64,000 nt of DNA from an uncultured Cetobacterium sp. (GTDB lineage: Bacteria; Fusobacteriota; Fusobacteriia; Fusobacteriales; Fusobacteriaceae). This document shows positions 19,761 to 28,809 of this stretch, in pieces (the first letter of the stretch is position 1; each line of letters starts with the position of its first letter). Both the position numbers and the translations under genes were made by a program. The notes under the pieces are model-generated. The model worked only from the letters and a program-made list of their open reading frames with translations, made no database searches and was not told where the DNA came from. The DNA lies in the NCBI RefSeq assembly GCF_947072685.1, contig NZ_CAMTIK010000012.1, positions 1 to 64,000 of the forward strand. The letters are read 5' to 3'.

Positions 19761-21005
19761 CTAAAATTCAAATTCTAAATCTTTTTTTATCCTAAAAAAA
19801 TCCGAGTAGTCAATACTAAATATTGGTTTTTTTACCTTCGAAATATCTATATCTGCTTTAATAAGCTGAGTTAAAATTCCTGAATATGATAGATCACCTT
19901 GAATAATCGCTCCATAAATATATCCATCCCTATACATTATTTTTTTATAATTTCCTTCTTCTTCTAAAATAGCTACTTTCAATTCGCTATCTTGAAAACA
20001 CTCACTCATACTTCCAAGAGAAAGTGTGGGAATATTAAAAAAATTCATTGTTGATTTACATACAAAGAAGTCATCCATCACTCTATCAACCCCAGCCATA
20101 TTGCTCGTTGCCACTATCGATTCTTTCACTGCTTTTGACCATATGGGCCCTCTTCCACTAACATCTCCAGCCCCATATATACCCTCTATATTTGTCTCTC
20201 CTTTCTCATTTAAAAGAAGACCAAATTTATCCACTTTTATATTAGAGCCTTTTAAAAAATCAACATTTGATTTAATTCCTGTTGCTACAATTATTAAATC
20301 CGTTGTTTTCTCTACATCCCCCTCTAAAAGTAAACTTTTTACAACACTAGAATCCTCTTTAGATAGGTTAGCTTTTAAAACTTTTGAACTTAAAATTAAT
20401 TCAACACCATTATCTCGAAGCTTTTCTTCATATGCTATGGATGCTCTTTTATCTAGCTGCAAAGGTAATAACCTATCTGACATTTCAACTAAAGTTATCT
20501 TCAAATCTTTATTTTTGGTATGAATCAATCCCACAACTGCATCCATTCCTATAAGACCTGCACCTATAACAGTTATATTCTTGGAAACTTTGGATAATTC
20601 CTTAATTTTTTCACAGTCTGATAAAGTTTTTAATCCCACAACATTTTTCTTTTCTCTTAAATTTTCAATTGGTGGAATAAATGGAGTGGATCCCGATGCT
20701 ATTAAAACTTTGTCAAACTTTACAATCTCTCCATCCGAGAGAGTAATCTCCTTTTTTTCATCTGATAAAGCTATTACTTTTTTATTCTTTAGCCATTTTA
20801 TATTATTTTTTTCAAAAAAATCTTCATCTACAAAATTCAATTCCTCTACAGTTCTTATAGAGGAAATATAGTGATGCAAAATACATCTTGAATATATCTT
20901 TTCATCCTCAGATATCAATATTATTTCATTTTTTTTATCCAATCTCCTTAAATTTTCTGCTCCATTGATTCCTGCGGCGGAAGCACCGATAATTACATAT
21001 CTCAT
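19761..21005 (-). CDS. NAD(P)/FAD-dependent oxidoreductase (NasB/NarC-like, rubredoxin-reductase family)
   Basis: Start set to MRYVIIGASAAGINGAENLRR; NAD motif ITVIGAGLIGMDAVVGL; GIYGAGDVSG. Confidence 0.87.
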   Translation of the reverse strand: MRYVIIGASAAGINGAENLRRLDKKNEIILISEDEKIYSRCILHHYISSIRTVEELNFVDEDFFEKNNIKWLKNKKVIALSDEKKEITLSDGEIVKFDKVLIASGSTPFIPPIENLREKKNVVGLKTLSDCEKIKELSKVSKNITVIGAGLIGMDAVVGLIHTKNKDLKITLVEMSDRLLPLQLDKRASIAYEEKLRDNGVELILSSKVLKANLSKEDSSVVKSLLLEGDVEKTTDLIIVATGIKSNVDFLKGSNIKVDKFGLLLNEKGETNIEGIYGAGDVSGRGPIWSKAVKESIVATSNMAGVDRVMDDFFVCKSTMNFFNIPTLSLGSMSECFQDSELKVAILEEEGNYKKIMYRDGYIYGAIIQGDLSYSGILTQLIKADIDISKVKKPIFSIDYSDFFRIKKDLEFEF

Positions 21006-21424
21006 CTGCTCTCTACCTCCTCTAAAGTTATAGCTGCCATTGGACATTTTATGACACATTGAGGTCCTTCAGATAAATCTGTACACATATCACACTTCAT
21101 TATCTCCTGTTTAGTTTCCTTATCCTCTTTCAACACTCCATAGGGACAAGCCATTATACACATATAGCAACTTGCACATTTCTTTTTATTATACGTGACA
21201 TATCCTGTTTCTAAATTTTTCCTCATCGCTCCGCTCATACAGGTATAAACACACTCGGGGAGGTCACAATTTCTACAGAATATTGGAGAAAATTTCATCT
21301 CGCTACTTATCACAACTCTATTTCTAGATTCCGATGAATTATGAGATACCATACATGCACTCACACAAGTTAAACAACCGATACATTTACTCCTATCTAT
21401 TTTTATTCTTTTCAATCTTTTCAC
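21002..21424 (-). CDS. 4Fe-4S polyferredoxin, electron transfer subunit of nitrate-reductase-like operon
   Basis: 140 aa; CIGCLTCVSAC, CRNCDLPECVYTC, CASCYMCIMACP, CDMCTDLSEGPQCVIKCP. Confidence 0.87.
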   Translation of the reverse strand: MKRLKRIKIDRSKCIGCLTCVSACMVSHNSSESRNRVVISSEMKFSPIFCRNCDLPECVYTCMSGAMRKNLETGYVTYNKKKCASCYMCIMACPYGVLKEDKETKQEIMKCDMCTDLSEGPQCVIKCPMAAITLEEVESR

Positions 21425-21429
21425 CTCTT

Positions 21430-23508
21430 TTATACTTTAATTATTTTTATTGGCGTATATTTGTATGACGGTTCTTTTGAATAAGTATCGTAAATAGATA
21501 AAGTTAAATTATTTGTCTCTATATAATGCAAAGGAGAAAACATAACCTCTTTAGATAAATCTTCAGTTAGCAAAACCTTAAATCTACTTACTCTCTCATT
21601 TATCGACTCTATAAGTATTTCGTCTCCTGTTTTTATCCCTTGTTCTTCACCTAATTCTTTCGATATATAGATATATGGCAGTTTAGGTACTGTGTCATTA
21701 ACATAGTTAATCTCTCTAGTCCTAGTTTGAGTATGCCATTGGCCCACTGTTCCTCTCCCCGTATCTAAAATATATGGATATTTTTCAGTTGTTGGTGTGG
21801 GATTTTCCAGAATATCTTCAAATATAAATTTTACTTTTTTATTCGGTGTATAATACTCATTATTTTCAAACAATCTTCTTTCATTGTTCTCCAAGATTTC
21901 ACCCTTTTTAAAAGGCCACTGAATGCCATAACCTTCATCTAAATTTTTGTAATTTATACCAGTCATATCACAAGGGGAGTCCTTTGTTGCTTTTACCATC
22001 TTATCAAATACTTTTTCAGGTGTTTCCCACCCTTCCAATAGATCTCCCATCCCTAAAGCTTTTCCAATCTCATATATAACTTCAAAATCAGTTTTTTCTC
22101 CATCAGCTTTTTGAAGTACTGGTTTGATTCTAGAAACTCTTCTTTCTGTATTTATAATAGTCCCATCTTTTTTAAGGCCTGACGCCACCGGAAGATAAAG
22201 ATCCGCCAATAATGAACTATCAGTGTCATCATATAAATCTTGAACAACAAAGAGCTCTAATTTTTTAACTGCTTCTTGAAATTCAGTATTATTTATCCAG
22301 GAATGTCTTGGATTTGTGCATAATATCCATAGAGCTTTTATCTCTCCAGATATTATTTTTTCAATTATTACATTATATGGAAGTGTTGGACCTTTAGGAA
22401 AAATATTTGGATCAACACCTATAGCTTCCCCTATTTTTTTTCTTTTTAATTCATCAGCATAGTCTCCACCACCATAAAGACCTGTTGAATTACTAAATAG
22501 CCGTGACCCCATAGCATTACATTGCCCAGTTATAGAGTTCGCTCCTGTTCCAGGTTTCCCTATATTCCCTGTCATTACAGCTAAATTTATTATTGCTTGA
22601 GCTGTTCTAACTGCCTGATATCCTTGATTTATACCCATTGTCCACCAAAACGAAACTTTTTTCCCCTCATGAATCAGTTTACCTAGTTCCTCTATATCAG
22701 AAAAACAAATTCCTGTTTTTTCTTGAAGAGATTCATACTTATATTTTTTCACATGTTCTTTGAACTCTGCATAATTTTCAGTATGCTTTTGTATGTATTC
22801 TTCATCCACCCATCCCTTTTCAATTAAATACTTAGCTAATATATACAAAACTTGAAGGTCTGATTTTGGTTTAATCTCATAAAAATAATTTGAATTTTTA
22901 GCTGTTTCTGATCTCCTTATATCTATTGTTACAATTTTTTTATTTTTATCTTTATTTCTTTTAACTCTATCCCAAAGAATTGGATGAGCTACAATTGGAT
23001 TTGCACCTATAAAAACAATAACATCCGAGAGCTCTAAATCATTTAAAGTATACGGCGGCGAATCAAAACCAAAACTTTGCTTATGGGCTACAACCGATGT
23101 GGCCATACACAGTCTTGTATTTCCATCCAATTGACCTCCTATATAGTTTCTAAATACATGTCCCACCAATGACATATCCTCTAAAGTAAGCTGACCCGTA
23201 CTGATACATGCCACATTTTCACACCCATACTTTTCTACAATACTTTTCATTTTTTTTGAAAAGATAGAGTAAGCCTCCTCCCAAGCAATCTGTTTTCTAG
23301 TTCCATCCTCTTGTTTTAAAAGAGGGTACTTGGGGAAATTTCTAATAGTCTGTTGTTTATCTAAATTTAACCCCTTTATACAACTAAACCCCTTATTAAC
23401 TGGATATTTTTCAGTTGGAATCACTTTTTTTATTTTTCCATCCTCCACATAAAAATCCATATTACAAGCTATAGAGCAATAATTACATGTAGATTGTATT
23501 ATTTTCAT
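21430..23508 (-). CDS. Molybdopterin oxidoreductase, assimilatory-type nitrate reductase-like catalytic subunit
   Basis: 692 aa; CNYCSIACNM...CIKG cluster motif; Mo-ligand region NTRLCMATSVVAHKQSFG (Cys), typical NasA/NarB-type; C-terminal molydopterin-binding domain. Confidence 0.87.
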   Translation of the reverse strand: MKIIQSTCNYCSIACNMDFYVEDGKIKKVIPTEKYPVNKGFSCIKGLNLDKQQTIRNFPKYPLLKQEDGTRKQIAWEEAYSIFSKKMKSIVEKYGCENVACISTGQLTLEDMSLVGHVFRNYIGGQLDGNTRLCMATSVVAHKQSFGFDSPPYTLNDLELSDVIVFIGANPIVAHPILWDRVKRNKDKNKKIVTIDIRRSETAKNSNYFYEIKPKSDLQVLYILAKYLIEKGWVDEEYIQKHTENYAEFKEHVKKYKYESLQEKTGICFSDIEELGKLIHEGKKVSFWWTMGINQGYQAVRTAQAIINLAVMTGNIGKPGTGANSITGQCNAMGSRLFSNSTGLYGGGDYADELKRKKIGEAIGVDPNIFPKGPTLPYNVIIEKIISGEIKALWILCTNPRHSWINNTEFQEAVKKLELFVVQDLYDDTDSSLLADLYLPVASGLKKDGTIINTERRVSRIKPVLQKADGEKTDFEVIYEIGKALGMGDLLEGWETPEKVFDKMVKATKDSPCDMTGINYKNLDEGYGIQWPFKKGEILENNERRLFENNEYYTPNKKVKFIFEDILENPTPTTEKYPYILDTGRGTVGQWHTQTRTREINYVNDTVPKLPYIYISKELGEEQGIKTGDEILIESINERVSRFKVLLTEDLSKEVMFSPLHYIETNNLTLSIYDTYSKEPSYKYTPIKIIKV

Positions 23509-23693
23509 GACTAATCACCTCTTGATTTTTATTTTTTCTCATCTTAATTCTTCTATCTTTAAAGTTTTTTTCCTTTTTAATAATAATTTAGTAAAAAGGA
23601 TTTATTCTTTATAATCGTAAATAACAAATACTTCTCCGACCTCTATCTAGAAAATAAAGCAATAGATTTTAAAAATATTTTGAAGGTGATATT

Positions 23694-24401
23694 ATGGATA
23701 CGAACTTTGCTATTCTAGCTTTTTTTAGTTTTATGCTAGTCTATCTTTTAATCTGTGAAATATTTACAATTTTATTTAGACTGACTGGATTAACTGAAGA
23801 AACTGCCCGTTTTCAAGTTATTTCTATGCTTACTACCTGTGGATTCACAACTAGCGAAAGCGAACTTATAACCTCTTCTAGAAAAAGAAAAAAACTTGCA
23901 TTTATAACTATTCTTTTTGGATATATTTTTTCAGTTACTATTGTTTCTATGGTTATAAATTTTTTCATGAGACTAAATGATATCAATAGCTTTCATCTCA
24001 TTTCCAAAGGTGTTTTGGCTATTATAAGTATCATTTTTATATGGTACTCATTTTTGAAAATAGGTTTTATTAAAAATAATTTTGATCGTTTTATTAGCAA
24101 GATTGGAATAAGAGCTATGTTTAAAAACCAACATAACCCTATTATGATATTGGGTATTTTTAAATCCGAAGTTATTGCTGAAGTTATAATTACAAACCTT
24201 CCAGAAGAACTTTTAGAAATTAAACTTAAAGATTCCAATGTTCGTCATAGGTATAATTTACAATTTTTAACAGTGGTAAGAAATGAAGATAACTCTATCC
24301 CTATTACCGGTGAAACAATTTTAGAAACTCAGGATCGTGTTATTATTTTTGGGAATTTAAAAGATATAAAAAGGCTTTTCATTATTGATAAAATTTTGTA
24401 A
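23694..24401 (+). CDS. Membrane protein with Trk/Ktr-like pore segment and C-terminal TrkA_C (RCK_C) domain
   Basis: 235 aa; about 3 TM; FQVISMLTTCGFTTSESEL; C-terminal EVIITNLPEELLEIKLKDSNVRHRYNLQFLTVVRN...ETQDRVIIFGNLKDI. Confidence 0.7.
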   Translation: MDTNFAILAFFSFMLVYLLICEIFTILFRLTGLTEETARFQVISMLTTCGFTTSESELITSSRKRKKLAFITILFGYIFSVTIVSMVINFFMRLNDINSFHLISKGVLAIISIIFIWYSFLKIGFIKNNFDRFISKIGIRAMFKNQHNPIMILGIFKSEVIAEVIITNLPEELLEIKLKDSNVRHRYNLQFLTVVRNEDNSIPITGETILETQDRVIIFGNLKDIKRLFIIDKIL

Positions 24402-24425
24402 AGCTTATTCCTTAAATCACCCTTG

Positions 24426-24460
24426 ATTATTTTGAGTTTGAGGGGTATACTCAAAATAAT
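24426..24460. repeat. Perfect 12-bp inverted repeat upstream of second AOR gene
   Basis: ATTATTTTGAGT-TTGAGGGGTAT-ACTCAAAATAAT; no T-tract follows. Confidence 0.8.
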
Positions 24461-24493
24461 ATGAGCTCTTCAATTTAAATTTAGGAGGTAGAA

Positions 24494-26302
24494 ATGGAAA
24501 TAACTTCATATAATGGTAAGGTGTTAAGAGTCAACCTAAGCAGTAACGAAATAAAGAGTGAATCTCTGAACTTGGAATTAGCTAAAAAATTTATTGGTGC
24601 TCGTGGATTAGGAAGCAAAATTCTTATGGATGAGATTGACCCTACAATTGATCCTCTTTCTTCTGAAAATAAGCTTATTATTATGACTGGCGCTCTTACT
24701 GGAGCAGCTGTTCCAACTGGTGGAAGGTATGTTGTTGTCACAAAATCCCCTCTTACAGGAATGATTGCATGCTCAAATTCAGGAGGTGAATGGGGAGCAA
24801 AATTAAAATACGCTGGATTTGATGGGATTATCTTTGAAGGAAAAGCCAATTCTCCCGTATATCTTTCAATATGTGATGATAAAATTGAACTAAAATCTGC
24901 AACCTCTTTATGGGGAAAAACCAGTAGTGAAACTGAAGATATTTTGAAAAATGAATATGAAAAATCCTCTGTTCTAAATATTGGTCCAGGTGGAGAAACT
25001 TTATCTCTCATGGCTGCGATTATAAACGATGGTGATCGAGCTGCTGGTCGTTCTGGAGTTGGAGCTGTTATGGGGTCTAAAAATCTAAAGGCTATTGTTG
25101 TACAGGCTTCAAGAGGCTCTATTCCTGTTACGGATGCTGAAGCTATGAAAAAAGAGATGCTTATCGCTATGAAAAAAATTAAAGAGGATGGCGTTACTGG
25201 AACTGGTCTTCCAACTTATGGTACTGCAGTACTTGTTAATATAATAAATGAAACCGGAAGTTTTCCAACAGATAACTGGCAAGGCTCTTATGACGAAAAT
25301 GCTAAGAGTATAAGTGGTGAAACTATGGCAGAAAAATATCTAAAAGGAACTTACCATTGCCACAGATGTCCTATCGGCTGTGGTCGGGTTGTGGAAAGAG
25401 ATGGTAAAAATATTGGTGGCCCTGAATACGAAACTCTTTGGGCTTACGGTGCAAGTTGTGGTGTTCATGATCTTCCCACAATTAATGAAGCAAATTTTTG
25501 GTGTAATGAACTTGGTGTAGATTCAATATCTGTCCCTTGCACTATCGCCTCAGCAATGGAACTATATCAAAAAGGATACATTTCACAAGAGGATTGTGAA
25601 GGGATTCCTTTAACTTTCGGAAGTAAAGAAGCTGTTATTGAATGGACCAAAAGAATTGGTTTATCTCAAGGTAAACTTGGAGCATTGATGGCACAAGGTT
25701 CACAAAGATTATGTGATGCTTATGGACTCCCAGAATTATCAATGTCTGTTAAAAAACAAGAATTACCTGCCTATGATGCCCGTGGTATACAAGGAATTGG
25801 TTTAAACTATGCCACAAGCAATCGTGGTGGATGCCATGTAAGAGGTTATATGATATCTCCTGAAATTCTTGCCCACCCTCAACTTTTAGATCGAACCAAA
25901 ATAGATGACAAGGCCACTTGGACAAAAATTTTCCAAGATTTAACTGCTGTAATTGACTCTATGGGAATGTGTCTATTCACATCTTTTGCTCTCGGGGCAG
26001 ATAACTATGCTAATTTTCTAAATGCGGGAACAGGTACAACCCACACTGTTGATTCTCTATTAGAAGTGGGAGAACGTATCTACAATTTAGAAAGACTTTT
26101 TAATCAAAAGGCTGGTATGAAATCGGAAGATGATACCTTACCTAAGCGTTTAACTGATGTTCCTATCGTAGATGGACCATCTAAAGGTCAAAAAAATCAA
26201 CTCAATAAAATGTTGCCCGAATACTATGCTGCTCGTGGCTGGGTCAATGCTTTTCCTACACAAGAAACCATTGTTCGATTGGGTCTTGAAGAAAATATTT
26301 AA
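24494..26302 (+). CDS. Aldehyde:ferredoxin oxidoreductase (second AOR family protein)
   Basis: 602 aa; YNGKVLRVNLSSNEIKSE, ARGLGSKILMDEI, GRSGVGAVMGSKNLKAIVV, CHRCPIGCGR; RBS AGGAGG. Confidence 0.93.
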   Translation: MEITSYNGKVLRVNLSSNEIKSESLNLELAKKFIGARGLGSKILMDEIDPTIDPLSSENKLIIMTGALTGAAVPTGGRYVVVTKSPLTGMIACSNSGGEWGAKLKYAGFDGIIFEGKANSPVYLSICDDKIELKSATSLWGKTSSETEDILKNEYEKSSVLNIGPGGETLSLMAAIINDGDRAAGRSGVGAVMGSKNLKAIVVQASRGSIPVTDAEAMKKEMLIAMKKIKEDGVTGTGLPTYGTAVLVNIINETGSFPTDNWQGSYDENAKSISGETMAEKYLKGTYHCHRCPIGCGRVVERDGKNIGGPEYETLWAYGASCGVHDLPTINEANFWCNELGVDSISVPCTIASAMELYQKGYISQEDCEGIPLTFGSKEAVIEWTKRIGLSQGKLGALMAQGSQRLCDAYGLPELSMSVKKQELPAYDARGIQGIGLNYATSNRGGCHVRGYMISPEILAHPQLLDRTKIDDKATWTKIFQDLTAVIDSMGMCLFTSFALGADNYANFLNAGTGTTHTVDSLLEVGERIYNLERLFNQKAGMKSEDDTLPKRLTDVPIVDGPSKGQKNQLNKMLPEYYAARGWVNAFPTQETIVRLGLEENI

Positions 26303-26403
26303 AATTATTTTTTTGTTAAAATTTAATTTTATTTAAAAAATAGGATTATTAAAACCGCCATCGAATAATTATAAATATAAAATAAAAAATGGAGATGATT
26401 TAT

Positions 26404-26586
26404 ATGATGTATGGATATGGTGGCGGTTTAGGTTTTTTTATATGGGTTTTATTTATTTTACTATTTTGGTATGTTGGAATCCTTATTTTAAGATGGGTTT
26501 TAGGTACAAATCAAATGATTGATGAATTGAAAAAACAAAATGAAACTCTGATTGAAATCCTAAAAGAGATTCAAAAAAATCGTTAA
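26404..26586 (+). CDS. Small single-TM hypothetical protein
   Basis: MMYGYGGGLGFFIWVLFILLFW..., charged C-terminal helix; GGAGATG RBS upstream of ATG at 26404. Confidence 0.6.
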   Translation: MMYGYGGGLGFFIWVLFILLFWYVGILILRWVLGTNQMIDELKKQNETLIEILKEIQKNR

Positions 26587-26659
26587 ACTATTTTTAATTT
26601 ATTGTTTTTTTTTAAATATTATGTTACCTTAAAAGTCTGTAAACAAAACTTTTAAGGAG

Positions 26660-27991
26660 ATGAACAAATTGAAATTTGACTTGGAAAAAGATTCTATAAA
26701 CAAACTATTTTTTAACTTTTCTTTCCCTGCCGTAGTTGGCATGCTCATATCAGCTTTTTATGTTATAGTTGATGGGATTTTCATTGGAAGAGGCATCGGT
26801 GGTGAAGGGTTAGCGGCCATCAATATAGCTTATCCAGTGATAACATTAGCTATATCCCTAAGCTTGATGTTTGGAATTGGTGGTGCAACTGTAATATCTA
26901 TAAAACAAGCTGAAGGAGATATCCTTGAAGTTAATAGATATTTTACTCATATGGTTATATTAAATATTTTTTCATATCTTGTCATTACCACATTTGTTCT
27001 TCTCTTCCAAGATAAAATTATATTTTTTTTAGGAAGTAGTCCAAATTTATTTCAACTAGTAAAACAGTACATGATCCCTGGAATTATATTCAGTATATTT
27101 TTTATGCTTTCATTATCTTTAAATGCTGTGGTTAGAAATGATAATAGTCCTAATTATGCTATGTTTTCTATGGGTATTGGAGCGGTTACTAATGTGCTTT
27201 TAGATGCCCTTTTTATAATTAAATTTAATTGGGGTATGACTGGTGCTGCTTATGCCACTGGAATTGCTCAAATGGCTTCAGCACTATTTTTATTCGCCTA
27301 TTTTTTTAAGAAAAACTCTAAAATAAAGTTGATTAAAACCAATTTTGATTTTAAAATTTTAAAAAGAATCCTTCTTAATGGTTTCCCTTCATTTATTCTA
27401 GAATTTGCAGTCGCAATCATCACTGTACTTTTTAATTCTACATTAATGACTCTTACAGGGGAAATTGGAGTTGCTGCATTCAGTATTATTGCCTATATTT
27501 TCTATGTTTTCAGAATGATTTTTAATGGGTTAGCACAAGGAATTCAACCTATTGTCAGTTATAATTTTGGTGCAAAAAAATGGGCTCGTATAAAGGCTAC
27601 TCTTATTTTAGGACATAAAATATCCTTACTCGTTTCAGTTTTTATATTAATTCTTGTATATTTTGAAGGTTCTATTATTGTTGAACTTTTTAATGGAAAT
27701 CTTGAATTAGTTAAACTAGCAACAAGAGGACTAGTTATATATTCATCAGCTATGATTTTTTTAGGAGCTAATTTTATAAATATATCCTTCTTACAATCAA
27801 TGGAAGAAGCAACCATTGCTAATTTCCTCTCTATCGGAAGAAGCCTTGTTTTTATTTCTATAGGCATTTTTACTTTTCCATCTCTCATAGGTATTGATGG
27901 TGTTTGGTTCTCACTTCCTTTTGCTGATTTTATGACCTTTTTAACAGGAGTGGTCTTAGGAATTAAAAATAAAAATAAAATCATAAAATAA
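26660..27991 (+). CDS. MATE family efflux transporter
   Basis: 443 aa; 12-TM MATE pattern, FPAVVGMLISAFYVIVDGIFIGRGIG. Confidence 0.9.
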   Translation: MNKLKFDLEKDSINKLFFNFSFPAVVGMLISAFYVIVDGIFIGRGIGGEGLAAINIAYPVITLAISLSLMFGIGGATVISIKQAEGDILEVNRYFTHMVILNIFSYLVITTFVLLFQDKIIFFLGSSPNLFQLVKQYMIPGIIFSIFFMLSLSLNAVVRNDNSPNYAMFSMGIGAVTNVLLDALFIIKFNWGMTGAAYATGIAQMASALFLFAYFFKKNSKIKLIKTNFDFKILKRILLNGFPSFILEFAVAIITVLFNSTLMTLTGEIGVAAFSIIAYIFYVFRMIFNGLAQGIQPIVSYNFGAKKWARIKATLILGHKISLLVSVFILILVYFEGSIIVELFNGNLELVKLATRGLVIYSSAMIFLGANFINISFLQSMEEATIANFLSIGRSLVFISIGIFTFPSLIGIDGVWFSLPFADFMTFLTGVVLGIKNKNKIIK

Positions 27992-28053
27992 TATAAAAGA
28001 AATCTTTCTAATTTTCGTATATATTTAGCAAAAGAGATTGAGGAGGGAGGCTT

Positions 28054-28293
28054 ATGTTCCATTTTATACATGATTATGAATTTTTAGGAATGGCAAAAAA
28101 GAATTTCACAGATGAATTTGGCAATGAAATGAGTCAGCTTTATTACATTTATAAATGTGTCAAATGTCACAAAATTAAAATTAAAGATTTTATGGTTTCT
28201 AGAGCTGATGAAACCGAAGGGATACCCACTATACTCGGATTATACAGAAACGCCTTAGATATAGATACTATGAAAGCTATTGAAATTTCTTAG
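28054..28293 (+). CDS. Hypothetical small protein with CxxC motif
   Basis: 79 aa; KCVKCHKIK; RBS GGAGGGAGG. Confidence 0.55.
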   Translation: MFHFIHDYEFLGMAKKNFTDEFGNEMSQLYYIYKCVKCHKIKIKDFMVSRADETEGIPTILGLYRNALDIDTMKAIEIS

Positions 28294-28308
28294 AAAGGAT
28301 GATTTACT

Positions 28309-28704
28309 ATGTTTTTTAAAGAGTTTAAAGAGTTTGCTGTCAAAGGTAATGCTATCGATCTTGCTGTCGGTGTTATTATTGGGGGAGCATTTGGAAAGAT
28401 CGTAAGTTCTATTGTCAACGATATCATTATGCCATTTATTGGAATATTTATCGGTGGTATAAATTTTTCTAGTTTAAAATTTGTTATAAAACCTGCTGCT
28501 CCTGGAGTCACAGAACTGTCTATTAACTATGGAAATTTTATACAATCTGTTGTTGATTTTACAATTATTGCTCTTTGTATATTTCTATTTGTAAAAATGA
28601 TTAACAAGATGAGAAAAAAAGATGATATCCCTACTACTCCGCCTGTTCCTACTAAAGAGGAAATTTTACTTACTGAAATAAGAGATATTTTATCTAAAAA
28701 ATAA
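28309..28704 (+). CDS. mscL: Large-conductance mechanosensitive channel MscL
   Basis: 131 aa; EFKEFAVKGNAIDLAVGVIIGGAFGKIVSSIVNDIIMP. Confidence 0.95.
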   Translation: MFFKEFKEFAVKGNAIDLAVGVIIGGAFGKIVSSIVNDIIMPFIGIFIGGINFSSLKFVIKPAAPGVTELSINYGNFIQSVVDFTIIALCIFLFVKMINKMRKKDDIPTTPPVPTKEEILLTEIRDILSKK

Positions 28705-28705
28705 A

Positions 28706-28735
28706 TAAAAAAGGACTTAATTCAAGTCCTTTTTT
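28706..28735 (+). terminator. Rho-independent terminator after mscL
   Basis: AAAAAGGACTT-AATTC-AAGTCCTTTTTT. Confidence 0.85.
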
Positions 28736-28809
28736 ATTTATTTATATTATTTTTGTTAAAACAATGTTATAATAATGGATAAACATAAAATATTTTAAAT
28801 GGAGAAAAG

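Noticed and set aside
5296-26302. Selenocysteine in AOR or nitrate-reductase-like proteins
   Set aside because: ORFs are continuous without in-frame TGA and the Mo-ligand position in the reductase is Cys.
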